A DNA stretch of 64,000 bases from Euglena gracilis (GCA_039621445.1 CP154954.1:3663715-3727714); one strand, 5' to 3'. Shown: positions 13,401 through 21,814, counted from the first letter of the stretch. Numbers and translations: made by a program. Notes: generated by a model from the letters alone, not told the origin.

Positions 13401-14075
13401 TCAAACTTTTCAATCGCTTGATACACCAACAGGTTTCAGGTTCCAATTGTATTTTTCCTTGAATGATTTCCATTTCAGAATCTGGATGCCAAGCAGTCAA
13501 ATTCCTCCAGAACCCTCAAGAATGAAATCCATTGGGGGAGGGGGTGGGAAAGGGGTTGGAAGTAAATGTATGAGTTGGGGGTTCCCCAGCTTTTCGCTCA
13601 ACCCCCTTTCTCCAATGTTGGACAAAATTTGGGGAAGTTCTTTTCTTCCCGCACTGCTGTGGGTTCAAATTCAAATTCACTCTTGAACACCGCATCTTGG
13701 GTGGTTGGTTATCAAGAGGTACAAAGCCCCCCAAATTCCTCCAAAATGACATTTTGGCATTCACTTCATTCCCTTCCTTCCTTCCTTCCCTTCCTCCATC
13801 ATTTGGCAAATTAAACACCAAAAAAAGGGGTAAACCTCCCAACCCCCCCCCCCCCCCCCCCCGCGGGGGGATCAAGCCATGCACCAAAAGTTGCAAAGAC
13901 CTCAACCTGGACATCAGCAACTGCTGAATATTTTGTGCCATGACGTCCATCGAGTCGTGGGTGGTGCTGCGCAGCAGGTCCACGGACGACGTCATTAGAT
14001 CCATGAACACCACCCATATGACGATGGCCGGCACCAACGATAACACAAGGGTTCCAGGCCGGCAAAGGTACCACT
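905..14075 (-). CDS. split gene for a Cache-like, HAMP-linked membrane receptor (C-terminus off the window)
   Basis: At least eleven short exons on the minus strand read as one two-pass receptor, in the order 14.0, 13.4, 13.0, 9.7, 6.1, 5.6, 4.3, 3.2, 2.7, 2.2 and 1.0 kb. An N-terminal TM segment (TLVLSLVPAIVIWVVF) is followed by an ectodomain containing WTAIPAMNQE and VMGSIDASN. These look like the distal part of a Cache-type sensor. A second TM (FVILGVVSAIAVLLPLSVG) and a linker with PMDRIAQLQF then FRELHRFQTSF..M..GL follow. That linker pattern is familiar from protist Cache/HAMP cyclases and kinases. Codon phase is consistent across the seven exons from 6109 down to 905 if several introns start with GC. 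The effector domain is missing, so cyclase or kinase activity is only inferred. One or more exons between 12981 and 9745 are probably unfound. The exon order and the phase agreement are the strongest evidence; exact boundaries are uncertain. Confidence 0.62.
1044..2167 (-). other. intron, apparent GC-AG
   Basis: The intron starts with GCAAGA and ends ATCAG on the minus strand. It is A/T-rich with several poly-A and poly-T runs and a G/C-tract at 1968-1984. No gene is seen. Confidence 0.4.
2168..2281 (-). CDS. receptor exon, second TM segment
   Basis: It reads NLHIYAPPVFVILGVVSAIA and then VLLPLSVGLWMASRLYTL. The hydrophobic run is the second TM, placed just after the ectodomain as in two-pass sensors. 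The exon is 38 codons in phase 0. The donor is GCAAGA, a good match to GC-AG introns, and joins in frame to ACC of the next exon. Confidence 0.6.
2632..2706 (-). CDS. receptor exon, membrane-proximal ectodomain
   Basis: It reads NRAAVMGSIDASNAHVDQRV and then ADKKG over 25 codons. It starts after GCTGAAG, which is preceded by a CTAAT branch-like sequence, and ends at GTCACG. An alternative start at 2735 would add LLCTVLMLK in frame. The G at the next junction can be assigned to either side. Confidence 0.55.
3179..3303 (-). CDS. receptor exon, distal Cache-like segment
   Basis: It reads ALWEPDGALPGPQSWTAIPA and then MNQEMVLSAQRYWVATGYSTG. The acceptor AGAAG lies before CC. The exon ends before GCTCGG in phase 0, giving a GC-type donor, although the boundary is ambiguous. 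The W-rich strand pattern followed by the next exon's VMGSIDASN is typical of the membrane-proximal Cache subdomain. Confidence 0.6.
3304..4170 (-). other. intron with tetranucleotide repeats
   Basis: A GT-AG intron of the receptor gene. It contains an A/T-rich block (3370-3480) and the microsatellite at 3730-3820. Nothing else is recognised. Confidence 0.45.
3726..3820. repeat. (TCTG)n and (TATG)n microsatellite
   Basis: Alternating TATG, TCTG and CCTG tetranucleotides run uninterrupted for about 95 bp inside an intron. Both strands are open in several frames as a result, which explains the Cys/Leu/Ser and Arg/Gln-rich spurious ORFs. Confidence 0.95.
4171..4400 (-). CDS. receptor exon, ectodomain, with a duplicated 5' edge
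   Basis: It reads HGKYFSHSDVDRRYINPLVN and then PTNVSAYRLWSRLGLESAA, ending in one codon base before GTGAGC at 4170. The next exon starts with CC, which completes a Ser codon, and this phase match supports the join. The 5' part overlaps a 59-bp tandem duplication (4290-4407). Because 59 is not a multiple of three, the true acceptor is unclear. Confidence 0.58.
4290..4407. repeat. 59-bp perfect tandem duplication at an exon edge
   Basis: Unit 1 is 4290-4348 and unit 2 is 4349-4407, identical by eye. They overlap the 5' side of a receptor exon on the minus strand. The length is not a multiple of three, so the second unit is read in another frame or is intronic. Confidence 0.9.
4410..5487. other. 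intron sequence
   Basis: Intron of the receptor gene starting with GTGAGT on the minus strand. It contains C/G-tract pairs around 4655-4720 that can fold, and otherwise A/T-rich sequence. No gene is seen. Confidence 0.4.
5488..5631 (-). CDS. receptor exon, ectodomain
   Basis: It reads QANLWPHLAAQNGTWVQLYI and then SMGASTISDELRSQLEGF over 48 codons. The acceptor is CCCCCAG before CAA. The donor is a consensus GTGAGT at 5487-5482, so this intron is a conventional GT-AG one. It enters and leaves in phase 0. Confidence 0.58.
6014..6109 (-). CDS. receptor exon, ectodomain
   Basis: It reads WDDGWLGSMMFNRYTGQVEL and then SIRQSAGTLWRP over exactly 32 codons. The acceptor is GCGAAG before TGG. The donor would be GCCGGA, a GC-type intron. 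Phase 0 matches the next exon, which starts CAA. The alternation of strand-like and turn residues fits a Cache ectodomain, but no catalytic motif is expected here. Confidence 0.52.
7326..7425. mobile_element. short foldback element with C/G-tract ends
   Basis: The left end is ACCCCCAAATACAAAGC then a C-tract. The right end is a G-tract, GCTTTATATTGGGGGGGGG. The ends are near-complementary. Total length is about 100 bp with no coding capacity. Confidence 0.5.
8010..8072 (+). repeat. repeat shared with 11640-11708
   Basis: Both copies contain TTCAATGG, then GGGCGGCA, then AGGTCTATGGCTGGGGAT, with about 85% agreement by eye. A longer weaker similarity continues upstream in both (7435-8010 and 11480-11640). 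Unknown dispersed family. Confidence 0.6.
9409..9465. repeat. (CA)n(CT)n microsatellite
   Basis: A run of CACACA passes into about 22 CT dinucleotides. Confidence 0.95.
9559..9745 (-). CDS. receptor exon with hydrophobic helix
   Basis: The minus strand reads TFTPIFWVTWVAFLIDVLKQ followed by SFGTRTLYVSQLAMAPNEK, then GTGACG, a good GT donor at 9558-9557. The hydrophobic stretch could be a membrane segment or a buried ectodomain helix. Its phase does not link exactly to either neighbour, so it might belong to a separate gene on the same strand. Confidence 0.42.
10386..10413 (+). repeat. poly-A tract, possible retroposed tail
   Basis: Nearly thirty consecutive A residues follow TTTTGAAT. A retroposed RNA would leave such a tail, but I cannot identify a source sequence upstream or a clear target-site duplication. 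Confidence 0.35.
10583..11280. mobile_element. cluster of AATAGAAGC / CTATTC foldback elements
   Basis: The words AATAGAAGC beside C-tracts (10585, 10626, 10665) face GCTTCTATT beside G-tracts (10829, 10886). Further copies with CTATTCGG or CTTCTATTC beside G-tracts lie at 10850-10920 and 11165-11275. The shared phrase GGTCGAAAACCGAGGGGGGG occurs at both sites. No coding capacity. Confidence 0.5.
12981..13051 (-). CDS. receptor exon, ectodomain
   Basis: It reads ALDSPLRPQGPGYDLHPSRF and then DIPK. The acceptor is TCAAG before GCG, and the donor is GCAAGG, close to the usual GC-intron donor GCAAGT. It ends with two bases of a codon. The next exon I recognise (9.7 kb) does not supply the matching phase, so an exon is probably missing in between. 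A second frame is also open here, which lowers confidence. Confidence 0.4.
13319..13416 (-). CDS. receptor exon, ectodomain helix
   Basis: This exon reads AIEKFDTHITEGEREMMELA and then LMIQGSGVLSFSR. It follows an AG at 13418-13417 and ends before GCACCT, so the downstream intron would be GC-AG. It enters with two bases and leaves in phase 0, which joins cleanly to GCG of the next exon. Function is inferred only from position. Confidence 0.5.
13768..13797. repeat. (CCTT)n microsatellite
   Basis: Short CCTT/CTTC tetranucleotide run inside a receptor intron. Confidence 0.85.
13885..14075 (-). CDS. receptor exon, first TM segment
   Basis: The minus strand reads LSLVPAIVIWVVFMDLM, a clear hydrophobic helix, then SVDLLRSTTHDSMDVMAQNI, an amphipathic helix as expected just outside the first TM of a Cache receptor. 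The true N-terminus and start codon are not identified, and the 5' boundary is approximate. The frame runs on towards a C-tract at 13840-13862, which is presumably intronic. Confidence 0.55.
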
Positions 14076-14089
14076 CCTCGATCCTTGAA

Positions 14090-16100
14090 CCGTTCCAGAG
14101 TTCATTTTATACCGGTTAGATAGCTTTACGTTGTGCACATTGGGTCCAACTCCCCAAATCTGAAAAAGTGTCCGATGTTTCTTTGCAGTTGGGCTGCTGG
14201 GCCAGCCCGTTTCCCCTCAATGTGGACCTAAAATGCATTGCCTTGTGTATTTTCCCCCTTCTGAATAGATTTGCTGAAACCAAACGATTTGTGTCCACTT
14301 TGGACTGAGGACTAAGACTAAGAACTAAGGGGGGAGACCTTTCCTTTCCTATCTTTGACGGGACAGCATGAGTGTGAAGACGAACTAGGAAGCCAAAAAC
14401 GCTTTTCATTTCAATTCACAATAACGGTGTTTTTGTTAAAATGAATAATTGAAAAAAAGTTGCACTCCCACTGCTACCATACTGGATTGTCACTGTATTG
14501 CCAAGCCACTGGATTGCCAGTCCGTTGTGTTCTCCACCCTGCACTGAAACTTCCACTGCCAAGGTTATGCAGCCACTGTTTTCACCAAACTGTGATTTGG
14601 GGGCAATTGCAACTGTATGATTGAGGCGTGTCCAATGGATGTTGTGAAGAATACACAAACATGTTTGTTTGTTCTGTACTTTGTCTGTTTGTACTGCAAA
14701 AAAAGGAAGTGTTTTCAGATTATTTTAACGTCACACCAAAAATGGTTGATTCAGGGGTTGGGGTTTTAGGAACAGGTTTGGATACCAGGCCATTAGAAAG
14801 CATTATGGGAAATTCAACCTGAAAAATAATGCAGCCCCCACATTTGCATCAAAAGAAAGAGATATTGTTATCCCTTTTACACCTTGTTGGCTCTTTTACA
14901 CCTTGAAGATGGCTCTCCTCTTTTTGGCTTTTGGCATAAATGTGCTTCGAGGACTGCTTCTTTCCTTTTTGAGGCAGTTTTATTTTCAAACCCCAGCCGG
15001 AACGCAAGCGTTAAAACAAATGTAAACGAAACTCTCAAATGCATCGTTGGGAGAGAAAAGCTGCAAAAGGCAAAGAGAACGAGAAAGAGAGAAGCGCAAG
15101 TTTACGCCTGCCTGAGCCCCAAACTGAACCTCAAAACTGGTAACATTTGGCTTGCCATGGGGGGGTTGGTACGCCGTGGCGAGGGAGGCTAGGCGCGCCG
15201 CTCGGGGGGGTCCGGGACCCCCTCCCCCCCCCCCTGCGCGGCCCCTGCACGGCCGCTCGCCCCCCCCCTGGACCCCCCCTCCCCCCCCACTGTGCCTAGC
15301 ACAGACTTTTTTGAAGCCCAAAAAAAGACCAAAAATGACCATTTTCGGACATAAAATAGCAAATTTGGGGGCTGCGCGCTCTGCACGCGGCCAAAAAAGC
15401 ACTTTTTTGGTCAAAAATGGCCCAAAATGGCAAAAAATGACCACTTTTTGGACCCGAAAATCACCGATTTTAGGATGCGCGCCGCCCGCACGGCCGCCCT
15501 CGGACCCCCCTCCCCCCCCCCCCCCGCGGCCGCTCGCCCCCCCAGCCCCCCCCCCCACTGTGCCTAGCCTCCGAGGGGGTCCGAATAGGGGGGTAAATGG
15601 CGTGGCGAGGGGGTCTCGGAGGGGGGGGTGTACCATGGTTGCAAGATTAAAAATGTAACGGGTGGCGTGGCGAGGGGGGGGAATGGCGTGGCGAGCCCCT
15701 TGGAGAGGGGGGGGGGAGGGGTGTACCAACCCCCCCCATCCTGGCTTCCGTCCCTCCTGGACCACGGCCGAGATTTCCCTGAAATTGCCACGTGTGCGCT
15801 TGGCACGTTCATCCAAACTGCACTCCAGTGTGCGGTAATTGGTGAAAAAAACTTTTCCCGGCTCCGGCAAAAAAAAATAGCCAGGACGCGAGTTTGGCAC
15901 TGTCCCATTCAACCTCTCGCTCCTTCCAGGGGCTCCGGCTCCGCATCCGACCCAAGCACCACACCACCCAAGCAAAAATTATTTTGGCGACAAAGGAAAA
16001 TTTTGTTACCTGAAAATCGGCTCCATGGAGGTTTGAGAAGGCTCAGGTGGTTGGGTTATCCCCCCCCAATGAACCAAGCTTGAGGGGATACACAACAAGC
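14090..16100. other. upstream region of the receptor gene, repeats
   Basis: No gene is recognised. From 15150 to 15720 several C- and G-tract blocks carry repeated GGCGTGGCGAGG and CACTGTGCCTAGC motifs in opposite orientations around an A/T-rich core. This looks like a composite foldback structure. The promoter of the receptor gene should lie in the left part but cannot be pointed to. Confidence 0.4.
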
Positions 16101-16108
16101 CCCCAAAA

Positions 16109-16480
16109 ATACCATGCCCCCCCCCCGAGCTATTCCCGTCCCCGGGACCCTTTACGGCCCAATGGGAACAGTACGGGGGGGGGGGGGGGGGAACAGCTCG
16201 GGGGGGGACCTAGGTCCCCCCCCCCTGAGCTATTCCCATACCCGACCCTCGGACAACCCGAAAAGGGGCATTTTTGGCAACTTTTTTTGGCTGGTCGCAA
16301 AAAAGGTCAATTTTAAGCACTTTTGCCAAAAAGTGATTTTAGGAAAACGTCCCAAAAAATTCGATTTTTGAGCACTTTTTTGGGAAGTTCTTTGTAAAAA
16401 GTCCTATGACAGCGAGCTATTCCCGTCCCCCCTATGGGAATAGCTTGGGGTGGGGAACAGCTCGGGCGGGGCATGGTATG
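16109..16480. mobile_element. foldback element, word GAGCTATTCCC
   Basis: The left end is ATACCATG, a C-tract, then GAGCTATTCCCGT. The right end is GGGAACAGCTCGGG then GGGGCATGGTAT. Internal copies of GAGCTATTCCC and its complement sit beside other tracts. It is a member of the C-tract foldback superfamily, about 370 bp, non-coding. Confidence 0.6.
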
Positions 16481-16673
16481 CAATGCAAAACAATGAAAAA
16501 GTGCAAAAAGTGCTGAAAACTGAAAAAAAGAGCAAAAATGCAAAAAAAAAAACTCAAAAACTCAAAAAATTAAAAATTTTGCCAGCGCCCTCAAAAAAAA
16601 AATGCCCAAAAGTCTCTAAAAATTTTGCTCTGTCTCAAAAATATTTGCACTTGTTCTGAAAAATTTGCTCTCC

Positions 16674-17164
16674 GTCATTTTATTTTTGGAATATTTATCT
16701 CCGATTCCTCCTGTTCACTCTCATCCTCATCATCGTCACTGTCACTCTTGAATTCCTCGTCAAAGTCATCCTCGTCATCACTTTGGGCATCCCCATCAAC
16801 ATCACATGGCAATCACCCCTCTCCGCCAAAGTGTGCAGTGCAACTGACCGCGTCCTTGTTCTTTGAACTCGTTTTTTAACACGAAATTTTGTCTTCATTT
16901 GCGAACTCCCGATGATTAACTTTCCTTCGTGCACAAGAGAAACCAGTTCCGTTGCACCTCCCTCTTCCACAAAAGGGTCATCCAAATTGTCCATCCGACG
17001 CGAATGCATTAGGGTGGTAGTTGCATCCAACGTTCTCTTGTCCTTCCCATTTCCCTTTTGTCCAGCCAAATCTGGGTGTCCAACTTTTTGTTGTAAACAT
17101 TCATTTGCTAGATCGTCGTTTGGACTCTCCATCCTGCAGCGGACAATTATGCTGTACGGGGAGG
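16674..17164 (-). pseudogene. ORF with acidic C-terminus, apparently frameshifted
   Basis: The minus strand from MESPNDDLANECLQQKVG runs through DDPFVEEGGATELVSLVHEG and RVKKRVQRTRTRSVALHTL. In the adjacent frame after about 16820 it continues as DVDGDAQSDDEDDFDEEF and DSDDDEDESEQEESEINIPK to a stop at 16674. The Asp/Glu/Ser-rich tail looks like real protein-coding sequence, as in nuclear proteins, but I do not recognise the family. A one-base shift or a tiny intron separates the two parts. The plus strand is also open across this region, so the call is uncertain. Confidence 0.38.
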
Positions 17165-17168
17165 TGAA

Positions 17169-17470
17169 ATGGAAAACATAAGTGCGCTGGAGTACACTGC
17201 CCATTTTTTGTTACAAAGTGCCGCCAATAATGTTAGCGTCGATGGTGAACCACCTGAAGGGTGTCCAAAAGGAACAACGTTTCATTTGCATGATATGCAT
17301 CTGTTGGCTGGAACATGGGTTCAAAAAATGGGAAATCAATTCCAATGCCCAGTCCTGTCGGGGAAAAAGTTGCCCAAGTGGCCGGGAGGGGATGGACCAT
17401 CGCGTGTCCAAAAAAATTGGGCACAATACGTGATGGCCTTCATAGTTCCGTGGAGTTTTGAAACCGTGTC
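17169..17470 (+). pseudogene. Helitron/PIF1-type protein fragment
   Basis: The plus-strand ORF starts MENISALEYTAHFLLQSA and continues GTTFHLHDMHLLAGTWVQ, then FQCPVLSGKKLPKW, ending QKNWAQYVMAFIVPW. The last part resembles the conserved segment of Helitron-type Rep-helicase proteins, in which a P-VL-GP--P motif is followed by YA--ML-LFKPW. After about 17470 the frame enters palindromic repeat sequence and stops at 17525, so this is a fragment. A second PIF1-like fragment lies at 29379-29665. Identity rests on motif resemblance only. Confidence 0.4.
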
Positions 17471-17491
17471 TGGGGGCTCCGGTTTCATGCC

Positions 17492-17521
17492 CGAACCGGC
17501 GTCTGGGACGCCGGTTCGGGC
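17492..17521. repeat. perfect palindrome, GCCCGAACCGGCGTC family
   Basis: GCCCGAACCGGCGTC and its exact complement are separated by about three bases. The half-site recurs at 18188, 18250, 18279 and 18361 with small changes, so it marks a dispersed family across 17.5-18.4 kb. Confidence 0.8.
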
Positions 17522-17724
17522 GTGAAAACGGCGTCTGGGGGAACCAAAATAAAAAGTGCCAAAAAGTGTCCAAAAGGGTTTGTAGACAGGTGGCATTCAT
17601 ATTTTAGCAGTTTTTGGGTGGTCTTGGGCCAAAAATTGGGGTTTTTTGAGCAACAATTTCCTTTTGGCCAATTCTGGAGAATTTCTGAAATAGAATACCA
17701 AGCAAGCATGGCAGAAATCTAAGG

Positions 17725-18070
17725 CCATCTGCTGAAAGCCCTTGAGAAGAGCTTTCGATCGATGGGCAACATGGCAGCTGAAAAGTGGAATTTCAGATAT
17801 GCAAATGGGGTCCGAAAAATGCGGAAAAATGCGATCACTGATTTTGAGGGTGCTTTGCAATCTGGCTGAGTTCTGTGGGTACCAAGCGAAAGGTGTTGGC
17901 GAGACCTTTCGTTTGATATGCAATATGCAACCTGAGCAGTGGGATTTGACAAATTAGGATGTCAAATTTTGGAATACACGATCGCTGAAAATAAGCGCTG
18001 TGTGCATTATGGCCGAATCCTGTGGCCATCTGTCGAAAGCCCTTTAAAAGAGCTTTCGATTAATTGGTAA
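17725..18070 (+). repeat. degenerate repeat with GAAAGCCC / AAGAGCTTTCGAT
   Basis: GGCCATCTG, then GAAAGCCCTT, then AGAGCTTTCGAT occurs at 17723-17761 and again at 18021-18060. A weaker related block (CGAAAGGTGTTGGCGAGACC) lies at 17886. Function unknown. Confidence 0.55.
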
Positions 18071-18290
18071 CATGCTTTCATAAGTATGAAATCTGCCATT
18101 TTTGACCGGCCGCCCATTTGAGCCAAAATTGCCCAAAACTGCCCCAAACATGGGTATTTTGGGCAAAATTGGCCGTGATTCCCTAGCCGCCGGTTCGGGC
18201 ATGAAACCGGAGCCCCTAGCCACGGTTTCAAAAACTGTGTCCCAGACGCTGGTTCGGGCGGGAAACCTGTGCCTGGGACGCCGGTTTGGG

Positions 18291-18567
18291 CAGAGAAATA
18301 TCGACAAGAGAGTGGTTCGGCTTTAGAATTTCTTGAGTTTAGTACGTTCTACATTTCGATGCCCGAACCGGCGTCCCAGGCTCTCGATATAGAAAATACA
18401 CCCAAAATAGCATGGGATGATTTCTGCCAATGGGAGGAGTGTGCAGGCAAAAAAGATGCACCATATTTAGATTGCGCACGTGTTGCCTACCAGGGGTATT
18501 GAAATGTAGAACGTACTAAACTCAAGAAATTCTAAAGCCGAACCACTCTCTTGTCGATATTTCTCTG
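18291..18567. mobile_element. foldback element with 67-bp perfect inverted arms
   Basis: Arm 1 is 18291-18357 and arm 2 is 18501-18567. By eye they are exact reverse complements over 67 bp, separated by 143 bp. The arms start CAGAGAAATATCGACAAG. There is no ORF of note inside. A MITE-like insertion or a recent inverted duplication are both possible. Confidence 0.85.
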
Positions 18568-18767
18568 TTCGAGCGCACGGTGTTCGAAAAAAGTGTTCGT
18601 GTCTTTGGTACAGATGACCGCGACTGGGAACGCGGCGGGATATTACTAATTGGACTTTGGGTTTGGTTACTTTGATCGTTGAGCTGCCAAAGGTGCTCAA
18701 CACCCCACATGTTTTCAGATCCTGAACTTTGTCTTCAGGGTGATGGACAGAAAATCAGTGTCGTACT

Positions 18768-18795
18768 TGATTGATTGATTGATTGATTGATTGAT
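18768..18795. repeat. (TTGA)n microsatellite
   Basis: Six to seven TTGA tetranucleotides directly before the EF-1alpha remnant. Confidence 0.9.
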
Positions 18796-18807
18796 GCGTA
18801 CTGTTAT

Positions 18808-19054
18808 TGAAACTGCCTGTTGGTCGTGTTGAGACTGGTGTCTTGAAGCCTGCTGATTAACAACTTGAACACTGAAGTCAAGTCTGTGGAGATGCACCAC
18901 GAGGCTCTGAGCGATGCTGTCCCTGGCGACGACCTTGCTTCAGCGTGAAGAACGTGAAGAACGTGTCTGTCAAGGGTGTTCGCCGTGGTTATGTGGCCTC
19001 GAACTCCAAGAACGATCCCGCCAAGGAGACTGCTGACTTCACTGCCCAGGTATC
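18808..19054 (+). pseudogene. EEF1A (pseudogene): EF-1alpha pseudogene fragment
   Basis: The plus strand reads [12 protein letters not shown], then after a deletion [20 protein letters not shown], then [20 protein letters not shown] and [12 protein letters not shown]. These are unmistakable segments of domain II of translation elongation factor 1-alpha. About ten residues are missing after VLKP, with two in-frame stops there. A one-base deletion before the VKN segment shifts the frame, and AACGTGAAG is duplicated. Similarity stops at CAGGT, a possible splice donor. The intact gene must be elsewhere. This suggests the host lineage has EF-1alpha rather than only EFL. Confidence 0.85.
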
Positions 19055-19135
19055 ATGCCCCCCCCCATATAAGACCCCCCCCTGCAGGCCGAAGGCCGGC
19101 CCTTTGGCCGGGACCGACCCCCCCCCATATAAGAC
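19049..19135. mobile_element. C-tract element, word ATATAAG
   Basis: A C-tract, ATATAAGAC, C-tract block occurs twice as a direct repeat around GCCGAAGGCCGGCC and abuts the EF-1alpha remnant. The same word with an inverted partner makes a foldback at 21168-21233. Confidence 0.5.
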
Positions 19136-19252
19136 CAGGTTTTGAATAGTGCTGAGCTCTTAGTAAGCGCGCACCCACCCCTTCATTGACCCCTCCATAC
19201 ATACCGGCCCACTCCATGGAGCTCTTTTGCCTGAAATCCATGGGTTTTGTGC

Positions 19253-19595
19253 CAGAAACAGGGCGCCGGTGGGTCAAAAAACGCCCGTTTTCGGCTCAAA
19301 AACAGTTTTTCCGGGTCCGGGAGGCCAAAAAACATCGTTTCGGGCAAAATTTTTTTCTTTTTTTTCTCGACTTTTTTGACCCGGTTTTGACCCAAAATCA
19401 ATGGGTCGGCGGCCCAAAACGGGGCGCTGGCGGGTCGTAAAACGCTCGTTTTCGGCTCAAAAACAGTTTTTCCGGGTCCGGGAAACCAAAAAACATCGTT
19501 TCGGGCAAAAAAAAATTTGTGGATTGTTTTCGACTTTTTCGACCCGGTTTTGACCCAAAGTCAATGGGTCGGCGGCCCAAAACGGCCGGCGGGTG
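19253..19595 (+). repeat. two tandem ~172-bp repeats, third copy at 20290-20415
   Basis: Units at about 19253-19424 and 19425-19595 share AAACAGTTTTTCCGGGTCCG, then ACATCGTTTCGGGC, then GACCCGGTTTTGACCC and TCAATGGGTCGGC. A diverged partial copy at 20290-20415 keeps the first part. No coding. Confidence 0.8.
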
Positions 19596-20469
19596 GTAAC
19601 CTGCGTGCAATTATTGCTCATACTCAACTGTCCATTTTTGGCTTTTGTGGTATCATGGCTCTGTAATCCGCATCTGAAACCTTTGGCTTCTCCACAGTTT
19701 TCCGAACCTGGGGGTTTGCAGCTTTTTCAACTTCCCCCCCACCGGGGCCTCATTAGCTGAATGAGGGGAAGCTGATGGTTTTTGTCATTTCTTTTTAATG
19801 TTTCCGGAGCAGGTTCAGGGATACGACTGTCATTCGGGACCAGGGTTAGGGTTGTGACAAAAATAGGCGGTTGGCCGAAATCGGGTCAAAATCGGGCAGA
19901 AAATTTTTGGAAACGGAAATAGAAATGGAAGCATTTGTAGTAGGGTACAACTGACTGGTACGACACATGCACAAATGGGGTTTGCACGATGACACCCCCA
20001 TGAGCCTTGTTTGTGACAGATTCACACACCGCCAGAGCACCTCCCCTCCCATGGGGGGTGAAAATTTGTCTTAGTGCAACTAAGGGGGTCCAAATTTGCC
20101 CAATGGAAATCCCAATGGACCCCCTGGCTTGCACCAGCTGGTGAATTTTCCCGGCGCTGTGCGCCAGAACAAATTTTTTTGCTATTTTGGAGCCTGGCGA
20201 GGAGGAGATCCGGACCATACATCTCTTTAAGGACCCCGGGGGGGGGGGTTGCTGGGCTAGGGCTAGAAATTTGGGCTGGCTAGCCTGCCCCCCGGGGGGG
20301 GTCGAAAACCCCTCGTTTTAGGCTGAAAAACAGTTTTTCTGGGTCTGGAGGCCAAAAAACATCGTTTCGGGCAAAAAAAAATTTTCGATTTTTTTCGACT
20401 TTTTTGGCCGAAAACGGCCAAGTCGGACAGTGGAAAAAGTGTACAAAATGACCTAAAATGGCCTAAATT

Positions 20470-20965
20470 GGCCAAAAAAAACGCCCGTATCTCAGGCTGG
20501 GCGGGGAGTTGCGGGGAAACCAAAATCACACTAGATAGAGCGTTCCAAGGGCTTCAATTTAGGTCTCCGGACATTTCCTTTGATTTTGCAACATTTTCGA
20601 GAAATTTTGAAAACATCGATTTTTTGACCCCCCACCCCCCGAAAACGGCCAAGTCGAACAGAGGGAAAAGTGTACAAAAACGGCCAGCTGCGCCGAAAAC
20701 GGCCGTATCTCGGGCTAGGCGGGGAGTTGCGGGGAAATCAAAATACCGGTGGATGGGGCGTTCCAAGGGCTTCAAATTAGGTCTCCGGACATTTCCTTTG
20801 ATTTGGCTTCATTTTGGAGATATTTTGAAAATTGACATTTTTTGGCCGAAAATGGCAGAGTCCAAAGGGGGGGCTTATCCAGGGGGGGCGGGTAAATCCT
20901 ACCGAGTTTGGACCCCTTCGCGCGTGAATAACTCGGGCCTGGCGGGGAGTTGGGGGTCAAACCCA
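20470..20965 (+). repeat. tandem ~230-bp repeats
   Basis: GGCGGGGAGTTGCGGGGAAA, then GCGTTCCAAGGGCTTCAA, then GGTCTCCGGACATTTCCTTT occurs at about 20498 and 20719. A third shortened copy follows at about 20930. The flanking phrase GAAAACGGCCAAGTCG is shared with the preceding repeat family. Confidence 0.75.
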
Positions 20966-21167
20966 GGTGATTCGGAAACTAGAAATCCAGTCGCTCGCGA
21001 CTGAAAAAAAAATTCCCGGAACCGGGCAGGGATCATGGTGATAATCCGCCGGTTCTCCTGGTGGCCCCGACCCGGGGGGGGGAGGGGGGGCGGGGGGGTC
21101 GAGGGGGGGGGTTTCGCCGGTGGTAAGCTTCGCTCTTACCCATAAAGGGATAAGAGCTCAGCGACCC

Positions 21168-21233
21168 CCCCCATATAAGCCCCCCCCCTGGGATTTTGGG
21201 TCCCGAGGGGGGGTCTTATATGGGGGGGGGGGT
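21168..21233. mobile_element. short foldback, word ATATAAG
   Basis: GACCCCCCCCATATAAG faces CTTATATGGGGGGGGGGGTA across about 30 bp. The two ends are complementary, including the word. Confidence 0.6.
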
Positions 21234-21239
21234 AAGCCT

Positions 21240-21810
21240 CTCTTCAATGTTTTTATGTATGGCTTCATTGTTTTTTGTCTGGCGTCAAAAACGTTTCTGG
21301 TTGGTGCCATTCTGTGCCAGAGATGGACAAATTGTTTTGTTCCTTTTCACATACATATTACTTCAGGTCATGATTCTGAACCACAGTGATCAGATTGGCC
21401 TCTGTGCTGGACTGCCACATTGCCTGCAAGTTCACCACCATCCAGACGAAGATTGACTTGGGCCATGCATGGGGAACAATCAGGACTCAGGATTAGCCCA
21501 GCGAATTCCCAGATATTTTCTTGCCCTCCCGTTCAGTCCTCCCCAAACCAAGTCCCTTTAGCCTGAATGCAGGGGGGGGAATATTCAACTTGCATATTTC
21601 TTGCATTTTTTTGCATAGTCAGGTCTCATTTTTCCCCTCCCACAAAGTCCCGTTCCCCTCCCCGAAAAAGTCCCCCCCCCCCGACATGTTCTTGTTTTTT
21701 TGTCCCCCCCCAACCCAGCTGTGGATGCTGTCAAACCCTGGAAGTGATGAAGTCTTTCCATTTGCCATGGTCCTGGAATATTATTGTTCAGGGATTTGTG
21801 GACCGAAGTT
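21240..21810. other. non-coding
   Basis: Mixed A/T- and C-rich sequence with C-tracts near 21670-21715. No gene is supported. Confidence 0.35.
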
Positions 21811-21814
21811 GAGA

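Noticed and set aside
15000-15975. 329-codon Gly/Pro-rich minus-strand ORF
   Set aside because: It spans C- and G-tract repeats whose codons are Gly or Pro in every frame. No conserved domain and no stable codon usage.
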